A DNA stretch of 47,319 nucleotides, from contig CACOIH010000010.1 in assembly GCA_902627245.1 (NCBI GenBank), positions 1 to 47,319 on the forward strand, written 5' to 3'. Origin of the DNA: an uncultured Alphaproteobacteria bacterium. Lineage in GTDB: Bacteria > Pseudomonadota > Alphaproteobacteria > HIMB59 > GCA-002718135. How positions within the stretch are numbered: position 1 is the stretch's first letter; every line of letters starts with the position of its first letter. The notes under the pieces are model-generated. The model saw only the letters and a program-made list of their open reading frames with translations. It did not search any database and was not told where the DNA came from. Shown here piece by piece: positions 37,124 to 47,319 of this stretch. The position numbers and the translations under genes were made by a program.

Positions 37124-38521
37124 ATGGAAGATTTTGATTTAATTATTATTGGTGCAGGACCAGGTGGTTATGTTGCAGCAATTAGAGCAGCACAACTTGG
37201 AATGAAAGTTGCCTGCATTGAAAAAGAATCCTCACTTGGCGGTACGTGTTTAAATATAGGATGTATTCCTTCAAAAGCTTTATTAAATTCTTCTGAAAAA
37301 TTTGTAGAGATATCCAATCATGCAGCAGAGCATGGAATTAAAACTTCTAATGTAGATTTAGATTTAGATGTATTGATGCAAAGAAAGACTAAGATTGTAA
37401 AAAAATTAACAACTGGAATAGGTTTCTTATTTAAAAAAAACAAAATTACTCATATCCCAGGTTCAGCATCATTTGTTGATTCCAAAACAGTTTCAATTAA
37501 AAATGGAAAACAAGAAATCACAGCATCAGCAAAAAACTTTATTATTGCTACTGGATCATCTTCTATAGAGATACCAAAGATTCCTGTAGATGAAAAACAA
37601 ATTGTGTCTTCAACTGGAGCACTCTCATTAACTAAAGTTCCTAAATCACTTCTCGTTATTGGCGGTGGTTATATTGGATTAGAAATGGGATCAGTATGGA
37701 GTAGACTTGGATCTAAAGTGACTGTTGTTGAAGCGCTAGATAGAATTGTACCAACAATGGATGGCGAAATAGCAAAAGAGTTTATGAAAATGCTTCAAAA
37801 ACAAGGTTTGGAATTTAAACTATCACATAAAGTGAGTTCAGCTAAATCTACTAAATCAGGAGTAGATGTTAAAATGGAAACATCTGATAAAAAAGTAATT
37901 AAAGAAAATTATGAAGTTGTTTTAATGTCAGTTGGTAGAAAACCTAACACTGAAGGATTGGGTTTAGAAAAAATTGGAGTTAAGTTAACAGATAAAAAAT
38001 CAATTGAAATCAAAGATAATTTTCAAACGTCAGTAAAAGGAATTTTTGCTATAGGTGATGTAGCACCAGGACCAATGCTAGCACATAAAGCTGAAGAAGA
38101 AGGGGTAGCTTGTGTAGAATATATAAATGGTCAAAAGCCTCATATAAACTATGATGCTATACCTGCAATTGTTTACACTAATCCCGAGATAGCATCTGTT
38201 GGTAAAACAGAAGAACAACTTAAAGAAGAAAATAAAGAATTCAAAACTGGAAAATTCCCCTTTATGGCAAATGGTCGTGCATTAACAACATCGGCTTCTG
38301 AAGGTTTTGTTAAAATTTTAGTAGATAAAAAAACAGATGAAATTTTAGGTGCTCATATAATTGGTCATGACGCAGGTCAATTAATTGCAGAGATAGTTAC
38401 CACTATTGAATTTGGTGGAAGTGCAGAAGATATTGCGAGAGTATGTCATGCTCATCCAACAACAAGTGAAGCAGTAAAAGAAGCAGCTTTAAGCGTAGAT
38501 GGGAGAGCTATTCATATCTAA
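37124..38521 (+). CDS. lpd: Dihydrolipoyl dehydrogenase (E3)
   Basis: A 465-residue FAD flavoprotein that reoxidises dihydrolipoyl groups with NAD. 'IIGAGPGGYVAAIRAAQLG' is the FAD loop, 'GGTCLNIGCIPSKALL' holds the redox-active cysteines, 'VIGGGYIGLEMGSVWSRLG' the NAD loop, and 'CHAHPTTSEA' the catalytic His-Glu. It starts one base after the sucB stop, so it most likely serves the 2-oxoglutarate complex, and may also serve pyruvate dehydrogenase and glycine cleavage. Confidence 0.96.
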   Translation: MEDFDLIIIGAGPGGYVAAIRAAQLGMKVACIEKESSLGGTCLNIGCIPSKALLNSSEKFVEISNHAAEHGIKTSNVDLDLDVLMQRKTKIVKKLTTGIGFLFKKNKITHIPGSASFVDSKTVSIKNGKQEITASAKNFIIATGSSSIEIPKIPVDEKQIVSSTGALSLTKVPKSLLVIGGGYIGLEMGSVWSRLGSKVTVVEALDRIVPTMDGEIAKEFMKMLQKQGLEFKLSHKVSSAKSTKSGVDVKMETSDKKVIKENYEVVLMSVGRKPNTEGLGLEKIGVKLTDKKSIEIKDNFQTSVKGIFAIGDVAPGPMLAHKAEEEGVACVEYINGQKPHINYDAIPAIVYTNPEIASVGKTEEQLKEENKEFKTGKFPFMANGRALTTSASEGFVKILVDKKTDEILGAHIIGHDAGQLIAEIVTTIEFGGSAEDIARVCHAHPTTSEAVKEAALSVDGRAIHI

Positions 38522-38524
38522 TTA

Positions 38525-39490
38525 ATGTTTAAATTAACAATTAAATTAATCTTTATTTTTTTTATAACCAACATCTTTAATCAATCATTTTCTAAAGAAA
38601 CTAAATTTGAAAAAAGACTTAAGAAAGATATTGATAAATTATCTAAAATAAGTGGTTTTATAGATAATGAATTAAAATTATATGATGAGGAACTAGTTAT
38701 AGATAAAAAAAATACTATTATTATCATTTATAATCATGGTTCACATACTCCAGAAAAGAGAAGAGAAGAGTGTGTTAAAGGAGCTGGAAGAATCCCTGAG
38801 GTGATTTCTAGTTTACATAATAAAAAAATAAATAATATGACAATAAGAATATACCGTATGTGTTCAGGAGTCAGAGGGCTTGGTGACCATCACTTTGATA
38901 GGGTACATAAACTTTTTGTTGATGAGGGTAACCCCAATGGATTTATTGATCTTATTGATTATGATGGAATAAAATTGTATGACAAAGTTCAACAACATTT
39001 AAGAAGACAAGTTGTAATAGACACAATTGATAATCTCTTAGAGAAAGGTTACGATAATATTATTCTATCTGGATTATCTGCAGGTGGTTTTTTATCATTT
39101 TATTTAACAGCTCATTTTCCTGACAAAATTAATGGTAGTATTATATTCAATCCCGCAGCTTTTCAGGGTAAACTATCTGAAAATGCTTACCCACCACGTC
39201 AAGTTTTGAGAGAAAATTGGGAAAAAGAAATGTCGCAATTTTCTGAGATTAATTCCTTAGTATTTATTCATGATGATGATGGATTAGAAGATAGTACAAC
39301 TTTATCTTTTTTGACAAAAATGAATAAAGTGAAGACAATTAATTACACGGATTTTGGATGTGAGCCTCCTCTTAACAACAAATATAAAGCTCACATATTT
39401 CCTGTTTATCCAGAAAAGGATAGTTGTTTTACTAAATGGGAAAAGAAAAATAATTATATAATTGATTATTTAAAAAGCATTTATAATTAA
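38525..39490 (+). CDS. Secreted alpha/beta hydrolase-like protein
   Basis: A 321-residue protein with a signal peptide (residues 1-23, hydrophobic core then 'NQSFS'). The mature part looks like an alpha/beta hydrolase: 'IIYNHGSHTP' for the oxyanion region, Ser185 in 'SGLSAGGF' as nucleophile, 'FIHDDDGLED' as a possible acid region, and 'YKAHIFPVYP' as the likely His. Cysteines at 83 and 113 and near the C-terminus could form disulfides in the periplasm. No characterised family comes to mind. It starts three bases after lpd, so it seems to be the last gene of the TCA operon, an odd place for an exported hydrolase. Confidence 0.75.
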   Translation: MFKLTIKLIFIFFITNIFNQSFSKETKFEKRLKKDIDKLSKISGFIDNELKLYDEELVIDKKNTIIIIYNHGSHTPEKRREECVKGAGRIPEVISSLHNKKINNMTIRIYRMCSGVRGLGDHHFDRVHKLFVDEGNPNGFIDLIDYDGIKLYDKVQQHLRRQVVIDTIDNLLEKGYDNIILSGLSAGGFLSFYLTAHFPDKINGSIIFNPAAFQGKLSENAYPPRQVLRENWEKEMSQFSEINSLVFIHDDDGLEDSTTLSFLTKMNKVKTINYTDFGCEPPLNNKYKAHIFPVYPEKDSCFTKWEKKNNYIIDYLKSIYN

Positions 39491-39694
39491 TTAAATTTTA
39501 CTTAAATCCATATTCTTTTTATATTTTTTTGATGATTGTTTAACAACTGCTTGACCACATCTCATAACTTTTCTTTTAAGATCAAAAGTCATTTTAGGCT
39601 CACCATGCAATTTCCACCCATTTGATAAAGCTTCTGTTACTCTTTGACAAAAGTCAACAGTATCATCATCAGTAATAAACCTATAACCTTTCAT
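39491..39694 (-). CDS. DUF1737 domain protein
   Basis: A 67-residue protein matching DUF1737: 'YRFITDDDTVDFCQRVTEALSNGWKLHGEP' in shortened form (FCQRVTEALSNGWKLHG) and 'MRCGQAVVK'. The role is unknown. It has a good Shine-Dalgarno (GGAG) before the ATG, unusual here. It is 17 bases after the DUF484 gene on the same strand, and its stop abuts the stop of the secreted hydrolase gene. Confidence 0.88.
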   Translation of the reverse strand: MKGYRFITDDDTVDFCQRVTEALSNGWKLHGEPKMTFDLKRKVMRCGQAVVKQSSKKYKKNMDLSKI

Positions 39695-39711
39695 TATTAT
39701 CTCCTTTTAAA

Positions 39712-40374
39712 TTATTTTATATTTAACAAATTTATTTCTATTATTTTAATCAAGTACTCAACAAGATCTGTTTGCATATCAGCGGTAAATTTATTTTTAT
39801 CTTTTGAACCCATAGCTAATATAATTATATCTTCACCAAACTTTACTTTTAATAAAATATAAGATTTTATAATTGTTGATTTATTAGGAAAAAAAATAAG
39901 TAAACCATTAGGATTTTGATTGAGGTTTGTAATCATTTTATTTTTAAAATAACTGTTAGCAATTTTATTATCTAATTGTGCTAAATTTTCAGCTTTAACA
40001 TTTTCATTTGTAATAAAACAATTCATTTCATCACAACCTAGTATTACTTTAAGATCATTTTTTATTAATCCTATCAATTTGGGTAAATTCTTAATATTTA
40101 AAATTCTTATTGTTGATTTTAGAACTCTTTTTTGAGCATTGAGATGGCTTTTTCCAGCAATTAAAACTTTTGTCATTTGATTTTGTAAATCAATATTCTG
40201 TTGCGAAATTTTTTTGTAACGATAAGCTTCAAGGTCTATAACCTTATCGGAACTATTATCTGAAAGTGGAAAATTTAAATCTTTTACAAGATCTGAATTT
40301 TTAATAAAAAAATTTTTATTTTTTTTTAAGAAATCAATTATTTTTTTTTCTGATAATTCATCTTCTTTTGCCAT
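39712..40374 (-). CDS. DUF484 family protein
   Basis: A 220-residue DUF484 protein. 'KKIIDFLKKNKNFFIKNSDLV' in shortened form (FLKKNKNFF) is the N-terminal helical block, then a coiled-coil-prone segment ('YRYKKISQQNIDLQNQM') and a GAF-like C-terminal domain. DUF484 genes commonly neighbour xerC or dapF; neither follows here. The start at 40374 (MAKED) gives the family N-terminus and a four-base gap to fsa; the tracked start at 40419 would overlap fsa by 41 bases. Confidence 0.88.
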   Translation of the reverse strand: MAKEDELSEKKIIDFLKKNKNFFIKNSDLVKDLNFPLSDNSSDKVIDLEAYRYKKISQQNIDLQNQMTKVLIAGKSHLNAQKRVLKSTIRILNIKNLPKLIGLIKNDLKVILGCDEMNCFITNENVKAENLAQLDNKIANSYFKNKMITNLNQNPNGLLIFFPNKSTIIKSYILLKVKFGEDIIILAMGSKDKNKFTADMQTDLVEYLIKIIEINLLNIK

Positions 40375-40378
40375 AAAA

Positions 40379-41038
40379 TTATTTAGGCAGTATCTGTTGT
40401 CCTGTTTTTGCCCAATCATCTAGAAAAGCTTTCAATCCTTTGTCAGTAAGAGGATGTTTATAAAGTTCATGAATTACCTTTGGAGGTAGAGTGGCAACAT
40501 GAGCCCCAATTACAGCTGAGTCAATAAGATGCTGAGTATTTCTGACAGAAGCTACTAAAACCTCTGTATCAAAACCATAGTTTTCATACATGATGACAAT
40601 ATTAGAAATAAGATCCATTCCTTTTTCACCAATGTCGTCTAGTCTTCCAACAAAAGGTGAAATAAAAGTTGCACCAACCTTTGCTGCTAAAAGTGCTTGT
40701 GCTGCAGAAAAACAAAGTGTGACATTAACCATAATATTTTTTTCTCTCAATGATTTACATGTCTTGAGTCCAGCTGGAGTTAACGGAACTTTCACGGCTA
40801 CATTTTTGGCAAGAGATGCTAAATACAATCCTTCTTCTAACATTTTTTCAAATTCAGTCGCTGTTACCTCAGCGCTTACTGGTCCCGGTACAATTGAACA
40901 AATTGTTTTAATCGTTTCACCCATATCTTTTCCACTTTTTGCTATTAATGATGGATTCGTAGTCACTCCATCAATTAGTCCACTTGGCATTAATTGCTCA
41001 ATCTCAGGTATATCGGCGGTGTCTATAAAAAATTTCAT
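40379..41038 (-). CDS. fsa: Transaldolase / fructose-6-phosphate aldolase family
   Basis: A 219-residue TIM-barrel enzyme. '[11 protein letters not shown]' and '[14 protein letters not shown]' are family starts, and Lys83 in '[12 protein letters not shown]' is the Schiff-base lysine. The short length fits the FSA/TalC subfamily. In alphaproteobacteria these proteins usually act as transaldolases in the non-oxidative pentose phosphate pathway, and sequence alone does not separate the two activities. It is first in the fsa-DUF484-DUF1737 operon, divergent from priA across 63 bases. Confidence 0.93.
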   Translation of the reverse strand: MKFFIDTADIPEIEQLMPSGLIDGVTTNPSLIAKSGKDMGETIKTICSIVPGPVSAEVTATEFEKMLEEGLYLASLAKNVAVKVPLTPAGLKTCKSLREKNIMVNVTLCFSAAQALLAAKVGATFISPFVGRLDDIGEKGMDLISNIVIMYENYGFDTEVLVASVRNTQHLIDSAVIGAHVATLPPKVIHELYKHPLTDKGLKAFLDDWAKTGQQILPK

Positions 41039-41044
41039 TGTTTG

Positions 41045-41061
41045 TTGTATACCATATACAA
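41045..41061. promoter_or_regulatory. Perfect dyad in the fsa/priA divergent spacer
   Basis: TTGTATA-CCA-TATACAA is a perfect 7-base inverted repeat six bases upstream of the fsa ATG. In a spacer of only 63 bases serving two genes it could be an operator shared by fsa and priA, or a small hairpin in the fsa leader. Confidence 0.4.
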
Positions 41062-41101
41062 GTTATTTAGAAAGTTAACATATAAAAAGTAAATAAATAT
41101 A

Positions 41102-43054
41102 ATGTTGTATGACGTAATAGTAACAAGACCTTTTGATAAAGTTTTTACTTATTCTTCAAAAAATAAAGAATTAAAAGTTGGGCAAGTAGTATTAGTCCCA
41201 TTTGGCAAAAAAATAGAAACTGGCATTATTTGGAATAAAAATATTGAAAAGCCAAAACATGAAATAAGAGAAATAACTAAGATAATAGAGAGAATAATAC
41301 TTACAAATACAACAATTGAATTTATCAAATGGATAACAAATTATACTTTAGCTCCAGTTGGATCAGTTTTAAAACTTTTTTTAAATAATAATGAAATTGT
41401 CGAATTTAACCTGGAGAAATTTAGTAAAGATAAATTAAATTCTTCAGTCATAACTTTAAACCAAGAACAAGAAAGTGCAAAATTAAAAATAATCCAATCA
41501 ATTAATACATCAAAGAAGCCAATCTTATTAGAAGGTGTAACAGGCTCTGGTAAAACTGAAGTTTATTTTGAGATTATTGAAAAATTTTTAAAAGAAAAAA
41601 AACAAATTCTTATTATGGTTCCTGAGATTAGCTTAACTCCACAATTAGAAACACGTTTTAAAAAACGATTTGGTATTGATGTTCTTTTATGGCATTCTAA
41701 AATAACAAAAAAAAATAGACAGAAAATCTGGCATCAATGTTTTAACGGCGATCAAGTTATCGTAATTGGTGCCCGCTCTAGTTTATTTTTACCCTTTTCA
41801 AATCTTGGTTTAATTGTTGTAGATGAAGAACACGATTCTAGTTATAAACAGGAAGAAAACATAAGGTACCAAGCAAGAGACTTGGCAATAGTAAGATCAA
41901 AAATTGAAAATAATTTTATTTTGCTTGCGTCTGCCACACCTTCGTTAGAATCAATTAACAATGTTAAAATTAAAAAATATGATCATGTATTTTTATCAAA
42001 GCAATTCTCAGGAACACCATTACCTGAAATTTCGTTAATAAATTTAAATAAAGAAAAACTTGAAAAAGACAAATGGATTTCAAGATCAATTAATGAAGAG
42101 ATTTCAAAATGCTTAGATAATAAAGAGCAAGCACTTATTTTTTTAAATAGAAGGGGTTACTCCCCTCTAACTTTGTGTAACAGTTGTGGATTTAGATATG
42201 AGTGTGAACAATGTTCATCTTGGATGGTCATGCATCAAAACAAAAAAGTTTTTATATGTCATCAATGTGGAAATATAAAGAAAGTAACCCTAATTTGTCC
42301 TAAATGTGAAGAAAAAGATAGTATTAAATTTATTGGACCAGGAGTTGAAAGAGTAGCTGAAGAATTAACATTAGTATTTCATGACGCAAAGATATCAATT
42401 ATGTCTAGTGATAATGTTAATACTCCAAATAAAATAAAAAAATTTATTGATGATATAAATAACAAAGAAATAGATATAATTGTTGCTACTCAAATTATGG
42501 CTAAAGGTTATGACTTTCCTAACTTATCTTTAGTTGGAATTGTTGATGCTGATGCAGGATTATTTGGAGGAGATCCAAGAGCAATCGAAAAAACTTTTAA
42601 TTTGTTGCAACAAGTGGGCGGTAGAGCGGGAAGAGGTAAAAAATTAGGTAAAGTTTTATTACAAACTTATTTTCCTGAACAACCAATAATTAAATCAATC
42701 CAATTACGTGAAAGAGAAAAATTTATAGAACGAGCTTTAGAAGAACGAAAAAATTTTAATATAACCCCATTTGGGTTTATGACTGCAATTATTATTTCCA
42801 GTCATACCAAAGCATTAGCTTCAAAATCTGCTTCCCAATTAGTTCAATTAAGTATTAACAATGAAAATATTAAAGTACTTGGGCCAGTTGAGGCACCAAT
42901 AGCTCTATTAAGAGGACAGTTTCGCTTTAGAATATTAATAAAAGGTAATAATAGAAAAAAAATCAATAAATTAACGAAAAAAATAGTCCGAGATGCTAAA
43001 TTACCCGCATCAGTGAAGCTAATTATTGATGTCGATCCATATTCATTTATGTGA
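41102..43054 (+). CDS. priA: Primosomal replication restart helicase PriA
   Basis: A 650-residue SF2 helicase that reloads the replisome at stalled forks. After an N-terminal DNA-binding domain come Walker A 'GVTGSGKTEVYF', the DEEH box 'VVDEEHDSSYKQ', and eight zinc-binding cysteines in 'CNSCGFRYECEQC', 'CHQCG' and 'CPKCE'. 'VATQIMAKGYDFPNL' and 'QQVGGRAGRG' are helicase motifs V and VI. It is shorter than E. coli PriA (732), with the loss mainly in the N-terminal part. It precedes the ATP synthase genes, a common alphaproteobacterial order. Confidence 0.95.
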   Translation: MLYDVIVTRPFDKVFTYSSKNKELKVGQVVLVPFGKKIETGIIWNKNIEKPKHEIREITKIIERIILTNTTIEFIKWITNYTLAPVGSVLKLFLNNNEIVEFNLEKFSKDKLNSSVITLNQEQESAKLKIIQSINTSKKPILLEGVTGSGKTEVYFEIIEKFLKEKKQILIMVPEISLTPQLETRFKKRFGIDVLLWHSKITKKNRQKIWHQCFNGDQVIVIGARSSLFLPFSNLGLIVVDEEHDSSYKQEENIRYQARDLAIVRSKIENNFILLASATPSLESINNVKIKKYDHVFLSKQFSGTPLPEISLINLNKEKLEKDKWISRSINEEISKCLDNKEQALIFLNRRGYSPLTLCNSCGFRYECEQCSSWMVMHQNKKVFICHQCGNIKKVTLICPKCEEKDSIKFIGPGVERVAEELTLVFHDAKISIMSSDNVNTPNKIKKFIDDINNKEIDIIVATQIMAKGYDFPNLSLVGIVDADAGLFGGDPRAIEKTFNLLQQVGGRAGRGKKLGKVLLQTYFPEQPIIKSIQLREREKFIERALEERKNFNITPFGFMTAIIISSHTKALASKSASQLVQLSINNENIKVLGPVEAPIALLRGQFRFRILIKGNNRKKINKLTKKIVRDAKLPASVKLIIDVDPYSFM

Positions 43055-43176
43055 TTTACCCACATTTTAAAAAATATCTTGCATTTAACTCATTTGACGC
43101 ACAAACTGACAGTTTACCTGCTTTTTCTGATGTGCTAATAGCCTATTTCAAATCTTCTTATGAAATTGATTTATGA
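43051..43176 (+). CDS. Possible small ORF bridging priA and atpH (41 aa)
   Basis: A GTG at 43051 overlapping the priA stop opens a 41-codon frame whose TGA overlaps the atpH ATG (ATGA). It exactly fills the 118-base gap, is free of stops in AT-rich DNA, and mostly ends codons in A or T as neighbours do. The peptide is soluble with several aromatic residues ('YPHFKKYLAFNSF'). I do not recognise it, and the gap may equally be an atp leader with its promoter (a TTGACG lies at 43094). Confidence 0.3.
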   Translation: MIYPHFKKYLAFNSFDAQTDSLPAFSDVLIAYFKSSYEIDL

Positions 43177-43730
43177 CATCTAAAATATCTTCTGGCGATA
43201 TGATATCTGATAGATACGGATCCGCTTTATATGACCTTGCATCTGAAAAAAAATGTATTGATGAAATACTAAATGATTTTGCTACAGTTGAAAAAATAAT
43301 GAAAGAAAGTTCTGATTTAAGAAATATTATAAAAAGTCCACTTGTTAATTCCGAAGAGAAACTTAATATTTTATTAAAAATTTTTGATGGATTTAACTTT
43401 AATAATCTAACAACAACTTTTCTAAAAGTTTTAGATAACAATAAAAGAATTTCAAATCTCTCAACAATCATATTACAATTTAAAAAAATAAACTCTGAAA
43501 AAAGAGGTGATATTGCAGCTGATGTAACATCAGCAAACGAACTATCTGAAGATGAAAAAAATAATATTACAAATCAACTCAAAAATAACTTGGGTCAAAA
43601 ACTTTCTCTAAATTTTGATGTTGATAAAGATATCATTGGAGGACTGATTGTTAAAGTTGGGTCAAAGATGATTGATACTTCGATCGCAAATAAAATTAAT
43701 AAATTAAAAATAGCTATGAAGGGGGTATAA
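43173..43730 (+). CDS. atpH: ATP synthase F1 delta subunit
   Basis: A 185-residue stator subunit linking F1 to the b subunits. '[22 protein letters not shown]' in shortened form ([10 protein letters not shown]) is the N-terminal signature, and the C-terminal '[21 protein letters not shown]' block ([15 protein letters not shown]) is the most conserved part of the family. It is the first clear gene of the F1 operon (HAGD) and shares one base with atpA (TAATG). Confidence 0.94.
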   Translation: MTSKISSGDMISDRYGSALYDLASEKKCIDEILNDFATVEKIMKESSDLRNIIKSPLVNSEEKLNILLKIFDGFNFNNLTTTFLKVLDNNKRISNLSTIILQFKKINSEKRGDIAADVTSANELSEDEKNNITNQLKNNLGQKLSLNFDVDKDIIGGLIVKVGSKMIDTSIANKINKLKIAMKGV

Positions 43731-45265
43731 TGGAAATTAAAGCAGCAGAAATATCATCTGTTATTAAAGATCAAATCGCCAATTTTGAAACTAAAGCAGA
43801 TGTTGCTGAGGTTGGAACTGTATTAAGTGTTGGTGACGGTATTGCGCGTGTTTATGGTTTAGATAAAGTGCAAGCAGGTGAAATGGTTGAATTCCCAGGT
43901 GGTGTTAAAGGTATGGCCCTTAACTTGGAGATGGATAATGTAGGTGTTTCTATATTTGGAGATGATACAGGCATTAAAGAGGGAGATACAGTTAAGAGAA
44001 CTGGAGAAATTGTTGATGTACCCGTTGGAAAAGAATTATTAGGTCGTGTTGTCGATGGTTTAGGAAATCCTATTGATGGAAAAGGTCCTATCCAATCATC
44101 TGAAAAAAGAAGAATTGAATTAAAAGCTCCAGGAATTATACCTCGCCAAAGTGTATCAGAACCAATGCAAACTGGGATTAAAGCCCTTGATGCCCTTGTT
44201 CCTGTTGGAAGAGGTCAACGTGAGCTAATTATTGGAGATAGGCAGACAGGTAAAACAGCTGTTGCTATAGATACCATCCTGAATCAAAAGTCAGTCAATC
44301 AATCTAACAATGAAAAAGAAAAACTTTATTGTATCTATGTTGCAATTGGACAAAAAAGATCAACAGTTGCTCAAATAGTTAAGACTTTAGAGGATAATGG
44401 CGCAATGGAATACACTATTGTTGTTTCTGCAACAGCATCTGAACCTGCTCCTCTGCAATTTTTATCAGCCTATACAGGTTGTACAATGGGCGAGTATTTT
44501 AGAGATAATGGAATGCACGCTCTAATAGTTTATGATGATTTATCTAAACAAGCAGTTGCTTACAGACAAATGTCCCTATTGTTAAGAAGACCACCAGGGC
44601 GTGAAGCATATCCGGGAGACGTATTTTATATTCATAGCCGTCTTCTTGAAAGAGCTGCCAAAATGAGTGATGAACATGGTGGTGGAAGTTTAACTGCCCT
44701 GCCAATTATTGAAACTCAGGCTGGTGACTTGTCTGCTTATATTCCAACGAATGTTATATCTATTACAGATGGACAAATATTTTTGGAAACTAACCTATTC
44801 TTTGCTGGTATTCGACCTGCCATTAACGTTGGTTTGTCGGTTAGTCGTGTTGGTTCAGCTGCACAAACAAAAGCAATGAAAAAAATTGCTGGTCCAGTAA
44901 AACTTGAACTTGCACAGTATCGTGAGATGGCTGCGTTTGCTCAGTTTGCATCAGATCTTGATGCATCAACAAAACAACTACTTGATAGAGGTGCAAGACT
45001 TGTTGAAATTTTAAAACAAGGTCAGTATTCACCACTAACAGTATCAGAGCAAGTTGTATCTATATATGCCGGTGTTAGAGGATATTTAGATAAAGTAGCT
45101 GTAGGTGATGTTGTGCGTTTTGAAACTGAGGCCCTAAATGAAGTTAGAACTAATCATTCTGACTTATTAGACGCTATCGCTAATGAAAAAGAATTATCCC
45201 AAGAGAATGATAATAAATTAAAATCAATCTTGGATAATCTTGTAGAAAAATTTACGAGCAACTAA
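43730..45265 (+). CDS. atpA: ATP synthase F1 alpha subunit
   Basis: A 511-residue non-catalytic nucleotide-binding subunit. '[15 protein letters not shown]' is Walker A, '[20 protein letters not shown]' in shortened form (IVYDDLSKQ) Walker B, and '[18 protein letters not shown]' the alpha-subunit signature with the arginine finger. Length is standard. GGGGG lies just before the start as a ribosome-binding site. Confidence 0.97.
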   Translation: MEIKAAEISSVIKDQIANFETKADVAEVGTVLSVGDGIARVYGLDKVQAGEMVEFPGGVKGMALNLEMDNVGVSIFGDDTGIKEGDTVKRTGEIVDVPVGKELLGRVVDGLGNPIDGKGPIQSSEKRRIELKAPGIIPRQSVSEPMQTGIKALDALVPVGRGQRELIIGDRQTGKTAVAIDTILNQKSVNQSNNEKEKLYCIYVAIGQKRSTVAQIVKTLEDNGAMEYTIVVSATASEPAPLQFLSAYTGCTMGEYFRDNGMHALIVYDDLSKQAVAYRQMSLLLRRPPGREAYPGDVFYIHSRLLERAAKMSDEHGGGSLTALPIIETQAGDLSAYIPTNVISITDGQIFLETNLFFAGIRPAINVGLSVSRVGSAAQTKAMKKIAGPVKLELAQYREMAAFAQFASDLDASTKQLLDRGARLVEILKQGQYSPLTVSEQVVSIYAGVRGYLDKVAVGDVVRFETEALNEVRTNHSDLLDAIANEKELSQENDNKLKSILDNLVEKFTSN

Positions 45266-45268
45266 TTA

Positions 45269-47319
<2,051 letters not shown>

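Noticed and set aside
40590-41078. Plus-strand ORF of 162 aa opposite fsa
   Set aside because: Long because it mirrors a conserved gene; it would cover the fsa/priA spacer and has no family features.

Overview
The window comes from an AT-rich, gene-dense, streamlined alphaproteobacterium, most likely a marine planktonic lineage of the SAR11-like or HIMB59/AEGEAN-169-like type (inference). The alphaproteobacterial signals are GcrA, a CarD/FdxA/RpoH cluster, the dapF-mtaB-ftsY block opposite ffh-rpsP-rimM-trmD-rplS-leuCD, one sdhCDAB-mdh-sucCD-sucAB-lpd operon, and priA next to atpHAGD. I see no transposase, integrase, phage gene, CRISPR array or recognisable defence system. Nearly all of it is conserved housekeeping DNA, with a few odd proteins, small ORFs and two structured RNAs.

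Layout. 1-2.8 kb: partial TerB, ferredoxin FdxA, CarD, a metallophosphoesterase-like protein that has lost its catalytic residues, and RpoH. 2.8-8.5 kb: a PagL-like lipid A deacylase, DusA, beta-carbonic anhydrase, then a minus-strand run of GcrA, an MFS transporter, a 40-residue membrane peptide, a divergent SDR protein and PanB. 8.6-13.4 kb: Pgk, then minus-strand dapF-mtaB-ftsY-yciB. 13.5-21.4 kb: a hairpin leader, ffh, rpsP, rimM, trmD, rplS, leuC, leuD, leuB and asd as one tightly coupled operon. 21.4-26.2 kb: tRNA-Arg(TCG), DUF924, a family 5 uracil-DNA glycosylase, an MFS transporter, a 46-residue ORF, ZapE and a membrane-anchored alpha/beta hydrolase. 26.2-26.35 kb: a probable 6S RNA. 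26.5-39.5 kb: the TCA-cycle operon from sdhC to lpd, ending in a secreted hydrolase-like gene. 39.5-41 kb: minus-strand fsa, DUF484 and DUF1737. 41.1 kb to the end: priA and the F1 part of the ATP synthase operon, with atpD cut by the window edge.

How it works together. The TCA operon encodes succinate dehydrogenase, malate dehydrogenase, succinyl-CoA synthetase and the full 2-oxoglutarate dehydrogenase complex. Succinate oxidation feeds the respiratory chain, whose proton gradient is used by the ATP synthase encoded downstream. The ffh operon joins protein targeting (Ffh, with FtsY on the facing strand) to ribosome and tRNA maturation and to leucine and aspartate-family biosynthesis. RpoH, CarD and probably 6S RNA act on RNA polymerase.

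Compaction is extreme. Starts and stops commonly overlap as ATGA or TAATG, and four convergent gene pairs meet stop-to-stop with one intergenic base or fewer. The points most worth a second look are the dead phosphatase between carD and rpoH, the hairpin in front of ffh, the acidic tails on S16 and L19, the SDR without its catalytic Tyr/Lys, and three small ORFs missing from the ORF track.
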